A stretch of DNA of 64,000 nucleotides from Ctenosaura bakeri (Eukaryota; Chordata; Lepidosauria; Squamata; Iguanidae). The stretch's first letter is position 1, and the number at the start of each line of letters is the position of its first letter. The position numbers were made by a program, and so were the translations under genes. Location of the stretch: assembly GCA_948474755.1 (NCBI GenBank), contig CAOLHI010000621.1:248001-312000 (forward strand), given 5' to 3'. This document shows, piece by piece, positions 32,101 to 39,679 of the stretch. Below the pieces are notes generated by a model, which saw nothing but the letters and a program-made list of their open reading frames with translations, made no database searches and was not told the DNA's origin.

Positions 32101-33320
32101 AACATGGGATGGGATGCAAACATTTTGATGGTTAAATACACCAGTGGGAAATAGAAACCAAAAAAAAAAAGGAAATTGGTTTGCTTCCAAGCCAAAACAA
32201 TGACAAAGTAGCTCTGGATGGTTTCCCAACAAAAATCCACCCCAGCAACTTGATACTTTGGAAGTTGGCAACCTGTGATTCAGCTCCTGGTTGGGAAGTT
32301 ATCAGCACTTCACATGCTTTGGCTGCCAACTTCAATTAGCTCTATCAAGCATGACCAGTGGTAAGGGAATGTGGGTGTCACAGTCAAAAACATCTGAAGG
32401 GCCAAAGGTTTCCTTGTGCCCTGTTTAGGCCATATCAATTGAGGTCAGAACAAATGCTTCTGACAGTCTTACTGACTTCTACTGTTGCTGCTGGTTAGCA
32501 GATGGACATTCCAGCAATAGGTGAAACCATGTTGACTTACCACTGTGTAGCCTGTGGGATGCTCCAGCACAAAGCGTTGTACTCTCTTTTGCCTCTTCTG
32601 GTACAGCCGGGAACCCCTGTTTATTGGCAGGGAGAGTTCCTCCATCATCAGATCCTGAGGGATGCTAACCTTCTTCCCTAAATCTAGCTGTGGAGCTGAA
32701 AAAACATACACAATTTCACACCAAGGCACACCAAAAAGAATAAGGCCTCAGGTGCATATGTTATTTGTTGTTCTTATGTACTTTCATGTCAGCTTCAACC
32801 TATGATGACTCTCTTAAAGGGTTTTCTTGCCAAAATTTCTTCAGAGAAGGTTTGCCCTTGCCACAGTTCCCAAAGTTACTTGATCTTGCCTGATGCTTTT
32901 TGCTTCTTCCCTAATTTAGGGTCTAAAGTTTCAACAGTATTCAGGATATATTTATTTATCTATATAGTGGATATGTATAGTGTCTCTGCCTCAACAGTTT
33001 GGTGAAAACCTCGTAAATGAGTGCAATGGGCTAACAAATCAAACTTACCTTGTGGCAAAAATGTTAGAGGAACAATTCAAGAATGATTTAGAGGACCAAA
33101 GAGGATCTGTTACTTTACCTCAGATCTGGCTCTTGGCCAGGGCTGCTGATAGGAGTTGTAGCACAAGAAAATATGGAGGATTATAGGTTCCTCAGTCCTA
33201 AGTATGAGATTATCATAGCCAAGAGGCCATCTTACCATCACCTTCTTTGATCTCTTTCACAACAGCTTGGACTGGTGTGTGAAGCTCTCTCCCGAGATCC
33301 AGCTGTGGAACAGGAAACAT
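17018..33320 (-). CDS. MYOZ3: Myozenin-3 (calsarcin-3)-like Z-disc protein
   Basis: Coding exons on the minus strand: 33320-33236, 32695-32541, 26482-26335, 24932-24752 and 17189-17018. All borders are AG/GT, phases fit, and the sum is 741 nt (246 residues plus TAA), close to the roughly 250 residues of mammalian MYOZ3. Motifs: LDLGKKVSIPQDLMMEELSL with NRGSRLYQKRQKRVQRF (N-terminal myozenin block); [20 protein letters not shown] with the KGYQSPW stretch; two FNRT motifs; and a C-terminal ESEDL, the PDZ ligand of the family. Myozenins sit at the skeletal-muscle Z-disc and tie calcineurin to alpha-actinin, filamin, telethonin and ZASP. MYOZ3 is the fast-fibre form. The neighbour RBM22, tail to tail, matches the known human gene order and supports MYOZ3 over MYOZ1/2. 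The start ATG at 33320 gives a plausible length, but an upstream coding exon is not excluded. Confidence 0.9.
17415..17630 (-). repeat. 5S rRNA-derived SINE (SINE3-like)
   Basis: The right part reads AGAACTAACCAGGGCTGACC, then CTGCTTAGCTTTCAAGATCA. Reverse-complemented, this resembles the 5S rRNA internal promoter region (TGATCTCGGAAGCTAAGCAG...GGTTAGTACTTGG). The left part carries a body with CTTGTGACTCCATG and ATAGGGTTTT. Minus-strand orientation. A second copy lies at 59566-59790. Confidence 0.75.
18735..19487 (-). repeat. tRNA-derived SINE interrupted by a solo LTR
   Basis: Left part 18735-18830 (AACAAGATTTATTCAGAGAG...GGTCACCTAGTGCGTTTCCA) and right part 19443-19487 (CATGGCCAAGTAGGGATTTG...CACTGCACCACACTG) are the two pieces of one SINE. 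They join exactly as in the uninterrupted copy at 21045-21272. The tRNA-like head is at the right, so the SINE is on the minus strand. The 612-bp LTR lies between. Confidence 0.82.
18831..19442 (-). mobile_element. Solo LTR (retroviral or Ty3-type), 612 bp
   Basis: Starts TGTAGGACTC and ends GCCCAACA on the plus strand, flanked on both sides by CATGG (18826-18830 and 19443-19447), a perfect 5-bp target duplication. Read on the minus strand it begins TGTTGGGC, carries a TATATAAT box near plus 19029-19036 and an AATAAA at plus 18932-18927, and ends CCTACA: the U3-R-U5 order. No internal retroviral region adjoins it, so it is a recombined solo LTR. Class not determined. Confidence 0.87.
21045..21272 (-). 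repeat. tRNA-derived SINE, uninterrupted
   Basis: Reads CATTTTTGACTTATGG, ATTTTCTTAACAAGATTTGT, CACCCAGTGTGTTTCCG, GATTTGAGCCCTGGTC and CAACTACACCACATAGCTGG. The reverse complement of the right end is a tRNA-like head with a B-box-like GACCAGGGCTCAAATCCC. It serves as the empty-site reference for the LTR insertion at 18831. Confidence 0.8.
23864..24293. mobile_element. Non-autonomous hAT element, 430 bp, carrying a minisatellite
   Basis: Ends CAGAACTTTCCAAAC and GTTTGGAAAGCCCTG are inverted repeats. They are flanked by a perfect 8-bp duplication TTCTATGG (23856-23863 and 24294-24301), the hAT signature. The interior contains a GC-rich tandem repeat. An open frame running across it on the plus strand exists only because the repeat lacks stops. 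Confidence 0.9.
23968..24230. repeat. GC-rich minisatellite, unit about 82-88 bp, 3 units
   Basis: Three consecutive units each run GGGGAAAGGCAGCCCCTC..., GCCTGCTGCCGTCAC, GGAAAGGCCCCAGCGGGAGC and GATGGCAGG with divergence. Each unit also has an internal half-repeat (GGGGAAAGGC). It lies wholly inside the hAT element. Confidence 0.8.
24752..24932 (-). CDS. MYOZ3: MYOZ3 coding exon, [14 protein letters not shown] block
   Basis: Acceptor AAACTGCAG and donor GTAATG. It encodes [20 protein letters not shown] and SPWREFLSSEDYQ through DLRSFN. The first FNRT motif is conserved in the family's interaction region. The open frame extending beyond the acceptor (24933-25026) is intronic. Confidence 0.93.
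24933..26334 (-). other. MYOZ3 intron (1.4 kb)
   Basis: Between coding exons. The part at about 25055-25330 belongs to an unclassified dispersed repeat also found near 62700-63000. The part at 26024-26110 resembles the short dispersed repeat of 12648-12757. No other feature is supported. Confidence 0.75.
25055..25330 (+). repeat. Unclassified dispersed repeat, copy 1
   Basis: Shares with 62700-63000, in the same orientation, a series of blocks: CCTGCATC, TTCAGCCTGGCGATACCTCAG, TTTCTGAGGCACTGCAGA, CGAGAACAGG, CCTGTAACAGGAGAGCACT and GTGTCATTTCCC. No terminal repeats, tail or coding motifs were seen. Confidence 0.6.
26335..26482 (-). CDS. MYOZ3: MYOZ3 coding exon, variable middle region
   Basis: Acceptor TTTCACCTAG and donor GTAAGG. 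It is open through 49 codons and encodes GVHNAEGKENYQDGLQ, a basic APPKVPKKTNKVLK segment and SRALNPNAIAP. There is little family conservation, as usual for the myozenin middle. The call rests on splice sites, phase and position; this exon is less certain than the others. Confidence 0.75.
26585..26672 (+). mobile_element. L2-like LINE 3' tail fragment
   Basis: CTTTTTAAACCATCTTGAGT, CCCAGTCTTGC and GACAGGATATAAATAAAG: the typical LINE tail in which a terminal gene-end sequence runs into GGATATAAATAAA. The same tail type is at 44185-44290. Confidence 0.6.
26863..27596 (+). mobile_element. Endogenous retroviral-type LTR, about 734 bp
   Basis: Starts TGTGATAATGGGGC. A TATAAAA box is at 27090-27096 and AATAAA at 27446-27451, in U3-R-U5 order and about 350 bp apart. 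The right end is placed at CA before GTGAGTGGTGGCAGCGAAGA, which looks like a primer-binding site and leader. No target duplication or second LTR was found, so this is a 5' LTR of a truncated provirus or a recombinant. The boundaries are less certain than for the solo LTR at 18831. No gag, pol or env reading frame was recognised after it. Confidence 0.7.
27597..27780 (+). mobile_element. Retroviral leader remnant after the LTR
   Basis: TGGTGGCAGCGAAGATGAA and following sequence resemble a primer-binding site and untranslated leader. A short tandem motif TTTCCAGCTTCACAT occurs twice (about 27678-27720). The sequence then becomes unrecognisable. Confidence 0.5.
28035..28470 (+). mobile_element. 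L2-like LINE, ORF2 C-terminus and tail
   Basis: One reading frame gives FKTLHGLGPSYLQDHFLPCN, then TQRTFFGCPRLWNDLLEES and FELEKMLKTVRQAY. This is the C-terminal signature (...YLQD..., PRLWN.L, FK..LKT) of L2/CR1-group ORF2 proteins. The TTTTAAT-rich tail and GTACCCACCTTGCACTTTGG...GAGAAATAAAAAAAA follow. It is a 5'-truncated copy. Confidence 0.78.
29381..29575 (-). repeat. tRNA-derived SINE
   Basis: GGTGACCCTAAGGC, GAGGGTTTTCTTGGC, GGTCACCCAGTGGGTTTCC, AGGAAATTGAACTC and CAAACCACTGCACCATTCTG: the same family and orientation as 21045-21272. It ends at the left with a (TTG)n-like tail (TTGTTGTTGTTGGG). Confidence 0.8.
31319..31350. repeat. (TG)n microsatellite
   Basis: About 15 TG dinucleotides with one interruption, in the MYOZ3 intron. 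Confidence 0.9.
32541..32695 (-). CDS. MYOZ3: MYOZ3 coding exon, N-terminal conserved block
   Basis: Acceptor TTTTTTCAG and donor GTAAGT. It encodes APQLDLGKKVSIPQDLMMEE, then LSLPINRGSRLYQKRQ and onward to HPTGYTV. This is the most conserved part of the myozenin family. The phase connects to both neighbours. Confidence 0.93.
32775..32870 (-). repeat. tRNA-derived SINE, 3' fragment
   Basis: CTTCAACCTATGATGACTC, AAAGGGTTTTCTTGCC, TTCAGAGAAGGTTTGCCCTT match the body of the SINE family at 21045. The tRNA head is missing. It lies 80 nt outside the MYOZ3 exon at 32541-32695. Confidence 0.65.
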
Positions 33321-33328
33321 TTTCTCAG
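33236..33328 (-). CDS. MYOZ3: MYOZ3 first recognised coding exon
   Basis: Acceptor CTTTGCAG (plus 33329 upward) and donor GTAAGA. An ATG eight bases into the exon (33320-33318) starts MFPVPQLDLGRELHTPVQ, continuing to KEIKEGD and splitting the next codon after one base. Because it has an acceptor, at least one more upstream (probably noncoding) exon exists. The PQLDLG segment is repeated at the start of the next exon. Confidence 0.82.
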
Positions 33329-35490
33329 CTGCAAAGAAAAGCAAGAGCTGATCAATGTTTCTGTAGACATCCATTAAAAAACAAAACAAAAAAATAGTTC
33401 TGTTAGCGGTATCCAAATATTAATGCTTACTTCTAAACCTATCTGATTTTGGCAGTGTGTCTTAATAGGCTTGACTTTTTAAAATTCAGAACAACTGTGT
33501 TTGGTTCTCAGCCAAAATACTATCTTTAAAAATAAAAATAAAAATGTGCAGATGTCTAAAGTGTCCTTCTAGGCCCTAGGGATGAGTAACTATTAATTCT
33601 TCCCCAATTTTTATAAGGGGCCAGGTGCATTTATTTGACTTATTCATTCCTGTCCCATGAGTGTTATGATTCATGCCATGCAAACTCCATGGCTACCCTG
33701 GGAAATTTAATCAGTACCACCACACCCCCAAATCCTTGGTAATAAACAGGTGACTGTTGGAATGTGAGAGAAGTCAGATGCTGAGACCTTTGCAAAATCA
33801 GAGATCATGTCTGGGAAACAAATAAGGTCTGAGCAAATACAATAGCTATACAGACTTGCCACAGCCTCTGATACTGAATCATCTTTTCAGAAAGGATTTT
33901 TATACTGCCTAACCTCTGTTTCTCTCTTCATCCTCTGTCTAGCTTGATATTTGTAGCAGCATTGGGAGGATAGTGAAAGAGGGCTGGAGAAACACTGACT
34001 TTTAGCAATAGCAATAGTAGTTACTTTCTATACTGTTTATCAATGCTAGCACTCCCTAAGAGGTTTGCAATGTTTTTTAGCCAATTGCCCTCAACAAGGT
34101 GGGTACTCATTTTTCCAACCTAAGGAAGGATAGAAGGCTGAGTCAACCTGTAGCTCTGCAGGATCAAACTCACAACATTGTGGCTGCAGTACTGGCATTT
34201 AACCCCTGCACCACCAGGGCTCAGGACTTCTGATGTTGAGTTGCAGCTGCATGCTTGAGCTGAGATGGAATGGGATTCTGTTCTAACTGATCCTACTGTA
34301 GCTAAAGCAGGCAAAGTAAACAGCAGCTGCCTCCAGAATCACTCATTGAGCATGCATGAAGCAGAGAGAAAATTGGAGAGCAGATAAACCTGCCTCGCCA
34401 GCTCTCCACAACTTATTCAAAAAAGCATAGATATGTACATCTGGTCACCAAAATGGAAATCATAAGAAAAGTAGGGTCTGGTGAAAGAAAAAAGTCATTT
34501 TTGGATGCACTTGGGAAAAAGCCTTCAGAGGGTTTCTAGAAGGCTCAAAATATTTTTGTCTATTTATGCAAGGTTTACCTGACCTGGTTATTTCATTTTA
34601 CATGAGCATATTGTTAAAACTGAATAAAAATTTGCTGAAAAATATTGAACTGCTCTTTATTCATGTAGGAACCTATTCCTATTCTTTCTATATTTTTCCT
34701 GCTACTGGCATCAAATAATAACACCCAGGGAAACATCTACTTTTTAAACTGAGGCATACCTGTAATGACAATGATATTGCAACATTGACTGACCTACAAT
34801 TTATTTAAAACATACCTAAATGAACCAAACACATACCAGTAGGTCAATTACAATGCCCATTATTATAGAAAGACAGGATGGTTACTGGTGACATTGCTAA
34901 TTATGCTGGAAATTAAAATCACATACATTATCCAATGTACATGTGAAAATTCTAACTACCACATTAACCTTCCCAGACATATTGCTGTGAAGTTAGTATT
35001 ATTGACTTTGATAGAGTTTATTTGCAAGGAAGTCTGGTCATGATTTCACCATCCTTTTAATCTCCGGTTTGTTGTTCAGATAGAATTTGTATGTGAAAAG
35101 TACATTTCCTTCAAGAATCCACGGGCATTAAAAATGGTTGGCTTCATAACAGAAGCTGCTCCACTCTCTATTTCATCTCTGATATCATCTTTGAACTGTA
35201 TCACACAAGGCAGGTAAGTTGCACTTAAAGCAGGAAAATAGCACCTTTTTTTGGGACATCACATTACCGCTTTCCTTTTTTTCCAGTGAGAGACCATTTA
35301 GAAAGTGTTTCTTATTACAATGGAGGCCATTAACAGGTTAATTCATTAATGTCCTCATTTATGAAAGGAATACTTTCCAAATGATCTCTTTGTGACCCAG
35401 ACAGATCTGGGGTGCTTGTAGACCAATGGGTTCCAGTGCTATTTGTCAAAGGGCATTGCACAGCTCCTTCATCTTTCCCTCCTTGGTAGA
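33329..35490. other. Upstream of MYOZ3, mostly unassigned
   Basis: No coding exon recognised. It holds the Sauria SINE at 34003-34223. The remainder is AT-rich single-copy-looking sequence. The MYOZ3 5' noncoding exon or promoter may lie here or further right; no decisive signal was seen. Confidence 0.5.
34003..34223 (-). repeat. Sauria-type SINE
   Basis: The reverse complement begins AGCCCTGGTGGTGCAGGGGT, a tRNA-like A-box region, then GCCAGTACTGCAGCCACAA, GAGTTTGATCCTGC (B box), GGTTGACTCAGCCTTC, AAAATGAGTACCCACC and the (GCTATT)n tail. This is the known squamate Sauria SINE layout, whose tail is shared with Bov-B, the proposed LINE partner. A decayed Bov-B lies 2-4 kb away. Confidence 0.88.
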
Positions 35491-35491
35491 T

Positions 35492-35570
35492 TTTTTGTGA
35501 TAAGAAAAAAAGATGGAAGATCCTTGTCTGTTCCCACAGTTTCTTCCATCTTTTGTTCTTATCACAAAAG
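35492..35570. ncRNA. Candidate miRNA-like hairpin
   Basis: A 29-nt arm (35492-35520) and its inverted copy (35542-35570) match at 27 of 29 positions, with a 21-nt loop. The 5' arm core is GTGATAAGAA...GATGGAAGA. The size and near-perfect stem fit a pre-miRNA or a very short fold-back transposon. No known miRNA seed was recognised and expression cannot be judged. See findings. Confidence 0.35.
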
Positions 35571-35942
35571 GTATTAAATATGGAAGACAACGCCACCAAG
35601 ATCCTCCATAAAAACGTGTGAATGAGGCCTGGCAATTGCACAATAAAAGCATTGCCTAGAAGCTCCTCCTGTACAGTTTGAGTTGAGCCAGATTTGCAGT
35701 TGTGAGACAAATACCGGAACTAAACTTCTGATATAACAACCTCTTCTGAAAATGCTTGCTTTCACAGTTGTCATGGAATTAATAGCAATTTTCTATTTTA
35801 TTTGTTACATTTATACCCTACCGTGCCTCTTCTCCAGTCCTTCTCCCAGATACACATTTTAACGTAATGGAGGAAGTTGAATGTGTCAGTAAGGTTGAGA
35901 GTACTCCCATCAGGAGATTAGACTCTCCAGAGACTAGACTAG

Positions 35943-36362
35943 GGCCCTTTTTGCACCTTACCTTTTCATGCTGCTGGGTTGGGTTCTCACGTGAGAAGGC
36001 TTGGAAGGAACGCTGCTGTGTCCCTGCTGCTTCAGCTCCGCAGCTCCTTCCTCCTCATGCGAGCGCCCCGCCTCTTCCATTCGCAGTGCAGCCTGGGATC
36101 TCGCAGGCTGCACTGAGGAGAGGATGCGCGACTGGCCCAGCTCCCGAGGCACCGCACGCCAGATAACTGTGCGCGGGGCCCAGGAGCGATGCACGACTGT
36201 GCATCATTTTTGGCTTTGAGCCGAAAATGAAAAGGTGCGTGCACAGTCCGCGTCAGGCCCGTGAGCATCACGTAAATGTGAGTGCATCATGCAGACCGCT
36301 TCTCACATTTACGCAACGCTCAAGGGGCCCTTTTGCTTCAAAAACGCTGTGCGAAAAGGGCC
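35943..36362. mobile_element. Harbinger-like non-autonomous element, 420 bp, GC-rich
   Basis: Left end GGCCCTTTTTGCACC and right end GTGCGAAAAGGGCC are inverted repeats. TAG flanks both (35940-35942 and 36363-36365), a 3-bp duplication. It is much more CpG-rich than its surroundings, and a perfect 12-bp stem CGTAAATGTGAG (36271-36282) / CTCACATTTACG (36302-36313) lies inside. The superfamily is inferred from the 3-bp duplication and GGCC ends. Confidence 0.7.
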
Positions 36363-36399
36363 TAGGAGACTAGACTGCTAGTAGGGTTAGAATGCTCAA

Positions 36400-37853
36400 A
36401 ACAGAAACACCAGAATAAGATGCATCCATTTTCCTCTTGGAGTATCTGCTTCATTAGCAGAAGAGAACTGATAGTTCCAATGGTGGAAGGGTAGAAGACC
36501 TCCTGAAGAGAAGCTACAGAGCAGCAGAAATACTGGGAAGTAACACTGGCAGAGGATCTCTCAGAGACATTATTAATGACAATTTAACTAATGCTTGCTA
36601 GTACTCAAGCTGGTACTCCATGGAAGAAAGTAATGGTAAGCCACTTCTGAATATCTTTTATCTCAAAATCATACAGGCTTTTGCTAAGGAGGCACATTAA
36701 AATGTCAAACAACTACTGGGTAGCAGGAGCAGTGTGTGTGTGTGAGAGTGAGTGAGTGAGTGCCATGAGGAGTATCTTTCAGACATAACAAAAGTGGCAT
36801 TTAAATTAACTTTTGTTACTACTGTGCAGAAGAAGGCAATGATAAACCACTCCTGAATGCCTTTTACATCAAAAACTCTATGATGAGGCAGTCCAAAATG
36901 AAGCAAGAGGTAGTGCAGGGAGAAGAGACTCCCAGATCAGAAGGCATGGAGTCAGCTTCTGGAGAAGAACAGAGGACAAGTATGCAATTAGCACTGTGGT
37001 TAATGATGCAACTGGACTCAAGTGAAAAAGTATGTTCAGTTCCTGACATGCACAGATGTGAAAAGAAAGTTAAAGCTGCACAATTCAGATAATAGGAACA
37101 TGGAATGTGAGAAGTATAATCATAAAACAAGGGAAAAAAAGGACATAAATACAGAAACACTTGGTGTGAGCAAGCTAAAGTGGACAGGAATGGGACATTT
37201 TTAATTTGATAATCACAATGTTTTCCTCTGGAAATGACAATCTAAGAAAAAATGGGATGGTATTAATAGAAAGATGAGGTATAATAAAAGTAGCCAAGGG
37301 ACACAATGCAAAAATTTGACCAAATAATGTCAATAAGACTTCCTGGAAAACCTACCAGTATGACCGTAATCCAAAATTATGTTCTAACTTCAAAAGCAAA
37401 AGAGGAAGAAACTGAAAAATTCAACTCATGTATCCAAGTATAAATTGATTATGTACCCAAACAGATGCTGATAATCAGAGGTGATTGAAATGCAAAAGTA
37501 GAAAAAAGAGTAGAACCAAACATTGTCAGAAAATTTGGCCTAGGATCAAGAATGAAGCAGAAGAGCAACTATCAGATTTTGTAAGGCCAACAGCTTGTGC
37601 ACTGCAAACATATTCTGAAGGCCACTGAACAGATGACTGTGTAAATGGACTTTTAATATAAAAATGAGAGTAAAACTAGAGAAGAACATTAAATCAGTGA
37701 TATTGCCAAAATATAATATAAAGGATATCTCTGTAGAATTTGCGCTGTTAAATATAAACAACCATAAACCAAGAATTATGGACTGAATCCAGAAGTATTA
37801 TTGGGAAGTGTGCCAATAATAATAATAGCAATAATAATAGCAATAATAATAGC

Positions 37854-37895
<42 letters not shown>

Positions 37896-38460
37896 GTATC
37901 TGTAAGCCAAAAAGAAAAAAGAAAAGCCTCACTGCACACCAGATGAAGTTCTTTGAATGGTTAAAGATAGGCAGAGGAACAGAAGTCAAACATGACAAAA
38001 ATAGGGTCAGAGTCGTGAACCCAATTCTTCAGTGACTTATATAGAGGGACAAAGAGAACTATTATGATAACCATTGCAAAGAAATAGTAGAAGGCATAAA
38101 AAAAAAGGTAGAACAAGAGACCTCTTTCTTAAGAGCTGAGAAATCAAAGTGAATTTTAAACCAAGAGATGCTAAATAATCAACAATGGAGCACATTATAC
38201 TATCAGAATAAATTTAAAAAGTGATAGAGGAAGTAATTCACCAGTAAAAAATAGAAAAGAGATGAAAGAATGACAGATTCTTTCAAAGTAGAATCTTTTG
38301 AGGAAAAAGCTACAATTTTAGAGAGTCAAGTAGAAGCTGCTTTCAAAACATGTGCAAGAAAAAAAATCTCCAGAAACAGACGACATACGATAGAATTGTT
38401 TCAAGCTATCAAGAAACCAGAAAAAGACTTGGAAAGGCATCTATGAACAAACTAAATAAG
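36400..38460 (+). mobile_element. Decayed Bov-B LINE
   Basis: Stop-ridden but recognisable Bov-B order: 5' region with GGCAATGATAAACCACTCCTG; GTGAGCAAGCTAAAGTGGAC (SKLKWTGMG, endonuclease domain, about 37165-37200); GGTGATTGAAATGCAAAAGT (the GDWNAKV motif, about 37480); AAATTTGGCCTAGG (KFGLG, about 37530); and around 38380 GACGACATACGATAGAATTG followed by TTTCAAGCTATCAAG, matching the GIPIELFQA start of the reverse transcriptase. It is truncated before the catalytic YADD region and is interrupted by an (AAT)n tract at 37815-37892. Confidence 0.8.
37815..37892. repeat. (AAT)n/(AATAGC)n microsatellite
   Basis: AATAATAATAGCAATAATAATAGC units turning into pure AAT triplets over about 78 bp, inside the Bov-B remnant. 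On the minus strand it creates a false poly-Leu frame. Confidence 0.95.
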
Positions 38461-38813
38461 CTCTTCAGCTTTTAGTATTTTGGGACTGAATACTAAAATC
38501 TCTGCCATAATGTTTCTGAATTCTATGCATGAAGGTGAAAGCTGCATAGTGAAGAAAATTGACAGGAAGAGAATCAACTAACCTGAATTGTGGTGCTGGA
38601 GGAGAGTTCTGTGGAAACCATAGAATGCCAAAATGACAAATGAATGGGTCTAAGAACAAAGCCGAAAGCCAGCATGGTGGAGTGCTTGTGTGTTGGACTA
38701 CGAGCCTGGAGACCGAGGTTTGATTCACCACTTGGCCATGGAAACCTACTGGGAGACTATGGGTGCGTCACACACTTTCAGCCCCAGAAAGCCCTGTGAT
38801 AGATTTGCTTTAG

Positions 38814-39596
38814 GGTGCATGTGTCAAACACAAGGCCTGTGAGCTGAATCTGGCCCACCAGGCCATTTCATGTGGCCCTCACACCTCTCCTGCAGCCGCA
38901 GCACTTCCCCTGCCTGGCGAGCCCAATCTCCACATTGTGGGCCCCCGGCTGCCAATATTCTGAAGAAGGGCTCAGCAGCTTGCACTGACAAACTACTTCT
39001 ACTTCTGATTGCTCCTCTGTTCAAGTCTCACCATCAGAGCATTGCTGTGGATTATCATGGCAACACTCTGTGTGGCTCACAAGAGTTGGACAGAGGAGCA
39101 GTCAGAATACCACCAGCTGGAGGCCTACAATGTGGAGATTGGGCTCACCAGGTACTGAGAGGGGCAGGGGACAGAAAGATCCACAAGGGAGGGGGTGGAA
39201 GCAGAAAGAGGCATGGGGAGAGGGAGCAGAAGGAAGCACAGAGAGGGTCTTGGGGTCAGAAAGAGGCACACAGAGGGTCTTGGGGGCTGAAAGAGGCACA
39301 GAGAGGGTCTTGGGGGCTGAAAGTGGCACACTTTGGATATACTGACCAATTCTATGTCACTTTACAGAGGAACAGGGATCATAAACTACGATCAAATAGC
39401 TCCAAAATGTCCAAGAAAGGAAAGATTGATGTAGAGGGATGGGAGTTTAAAAACCAGTAATAATTGAACACAAGAGGCAATTATTTAATATGATAAAAGA
39501 GTAGATACATTTATGTAGTCTTACAGATACAACTGGCCCTTTGAGGGCAACCATAATGCTGATGCAGCCCAAGATGAAATTGAGTTTGACACCCCT
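38814..39596. mobile_element. hAT-type element with internal minisatellite
   Basis: The right end TGAGTTTGACACCCCT and left end GGTGCATGTGTCAAACAC are a decayed inverted pair of the CAGGGGTGTCAAACTC type. The flanks (GCTTTAGG and TCTTACGG) may be an eroded 8-bp duplication. The interior resembles hAT text (GGCCTGTGAGCTGAATCTGGCCCACCAGG) and includes a 31-bp tandem repeat. Confidence 0.7.
39205..39332. repeat. 31-bp minisatellite, about 4 units
   Basis: Unit GAAAGAGGCACAGAGAGGGT followed by CTTGGGGGCT, repeated with slight variation and preceded by looser copies (GAAAGATCCACAAGGGAGGG). It lies inside the hAT element and produces spurious open frames on both strands. Confidence 0.88.
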
Positions 39597-39679
39597 ATCT
39601 TACGGTCACTATAAATAAGAAATGACTTGAAGGCACACAACATCATCATCATCATCATCAACAACAACAACAACAACAG

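Larger units (their letters stand above)
26483..32540 (-). other. MYOZ3 intron (6.1 kb), repeat-bearing
   Basis: Contains an L2-like tail (26585-26672), an LTR plus leader (26863-27780), an L2-like LINE end (28035-28470), a SINE (29381-29575) and a (TG)n tract (31319-31350). The interval 29590-31310 has several overlapping open frames on both strands without family features, and 31360-32540 shows nothing I can support. Confidence 0.75.
38667..39678 (+). repeat. tRNA-derived SINE interrupted by a hAT element
   Basis: Left part 38667-38813: AGCATGGTGGAGTGCTTG, TTGGACTACGAGCCTGGAGA, GAGGTTTGATTCACC (B box) to CTGTGATAGATTTGCTTTAG. Right part 39597-39678: GGTCACTATAAATAAG, AAATGACTTGAAGGCACACA and a (CAT)n(CAA)n tail. 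The two parts join as one SINE on the plus strand. Confidence 0.8.

Noticed and set aside
37748..37939. Minus-strand poly-leucine frame
   Set aside because: Direct translation of the (AAT)n microsatellite.
38667..38740. tRNA-like sequence with A and B boxes
   Set aside because: Part of a SINE with body and tail; it does not fold as a complete tRNA, and sister copies share the SINE body.
38870..39460. Plus-strand open frame of 196 codons with repeated GSWGLKEAQR
   Set aside because: The repetition is the 31-bp minisatellite inside a hAT element; frames on the other strand are equally open.
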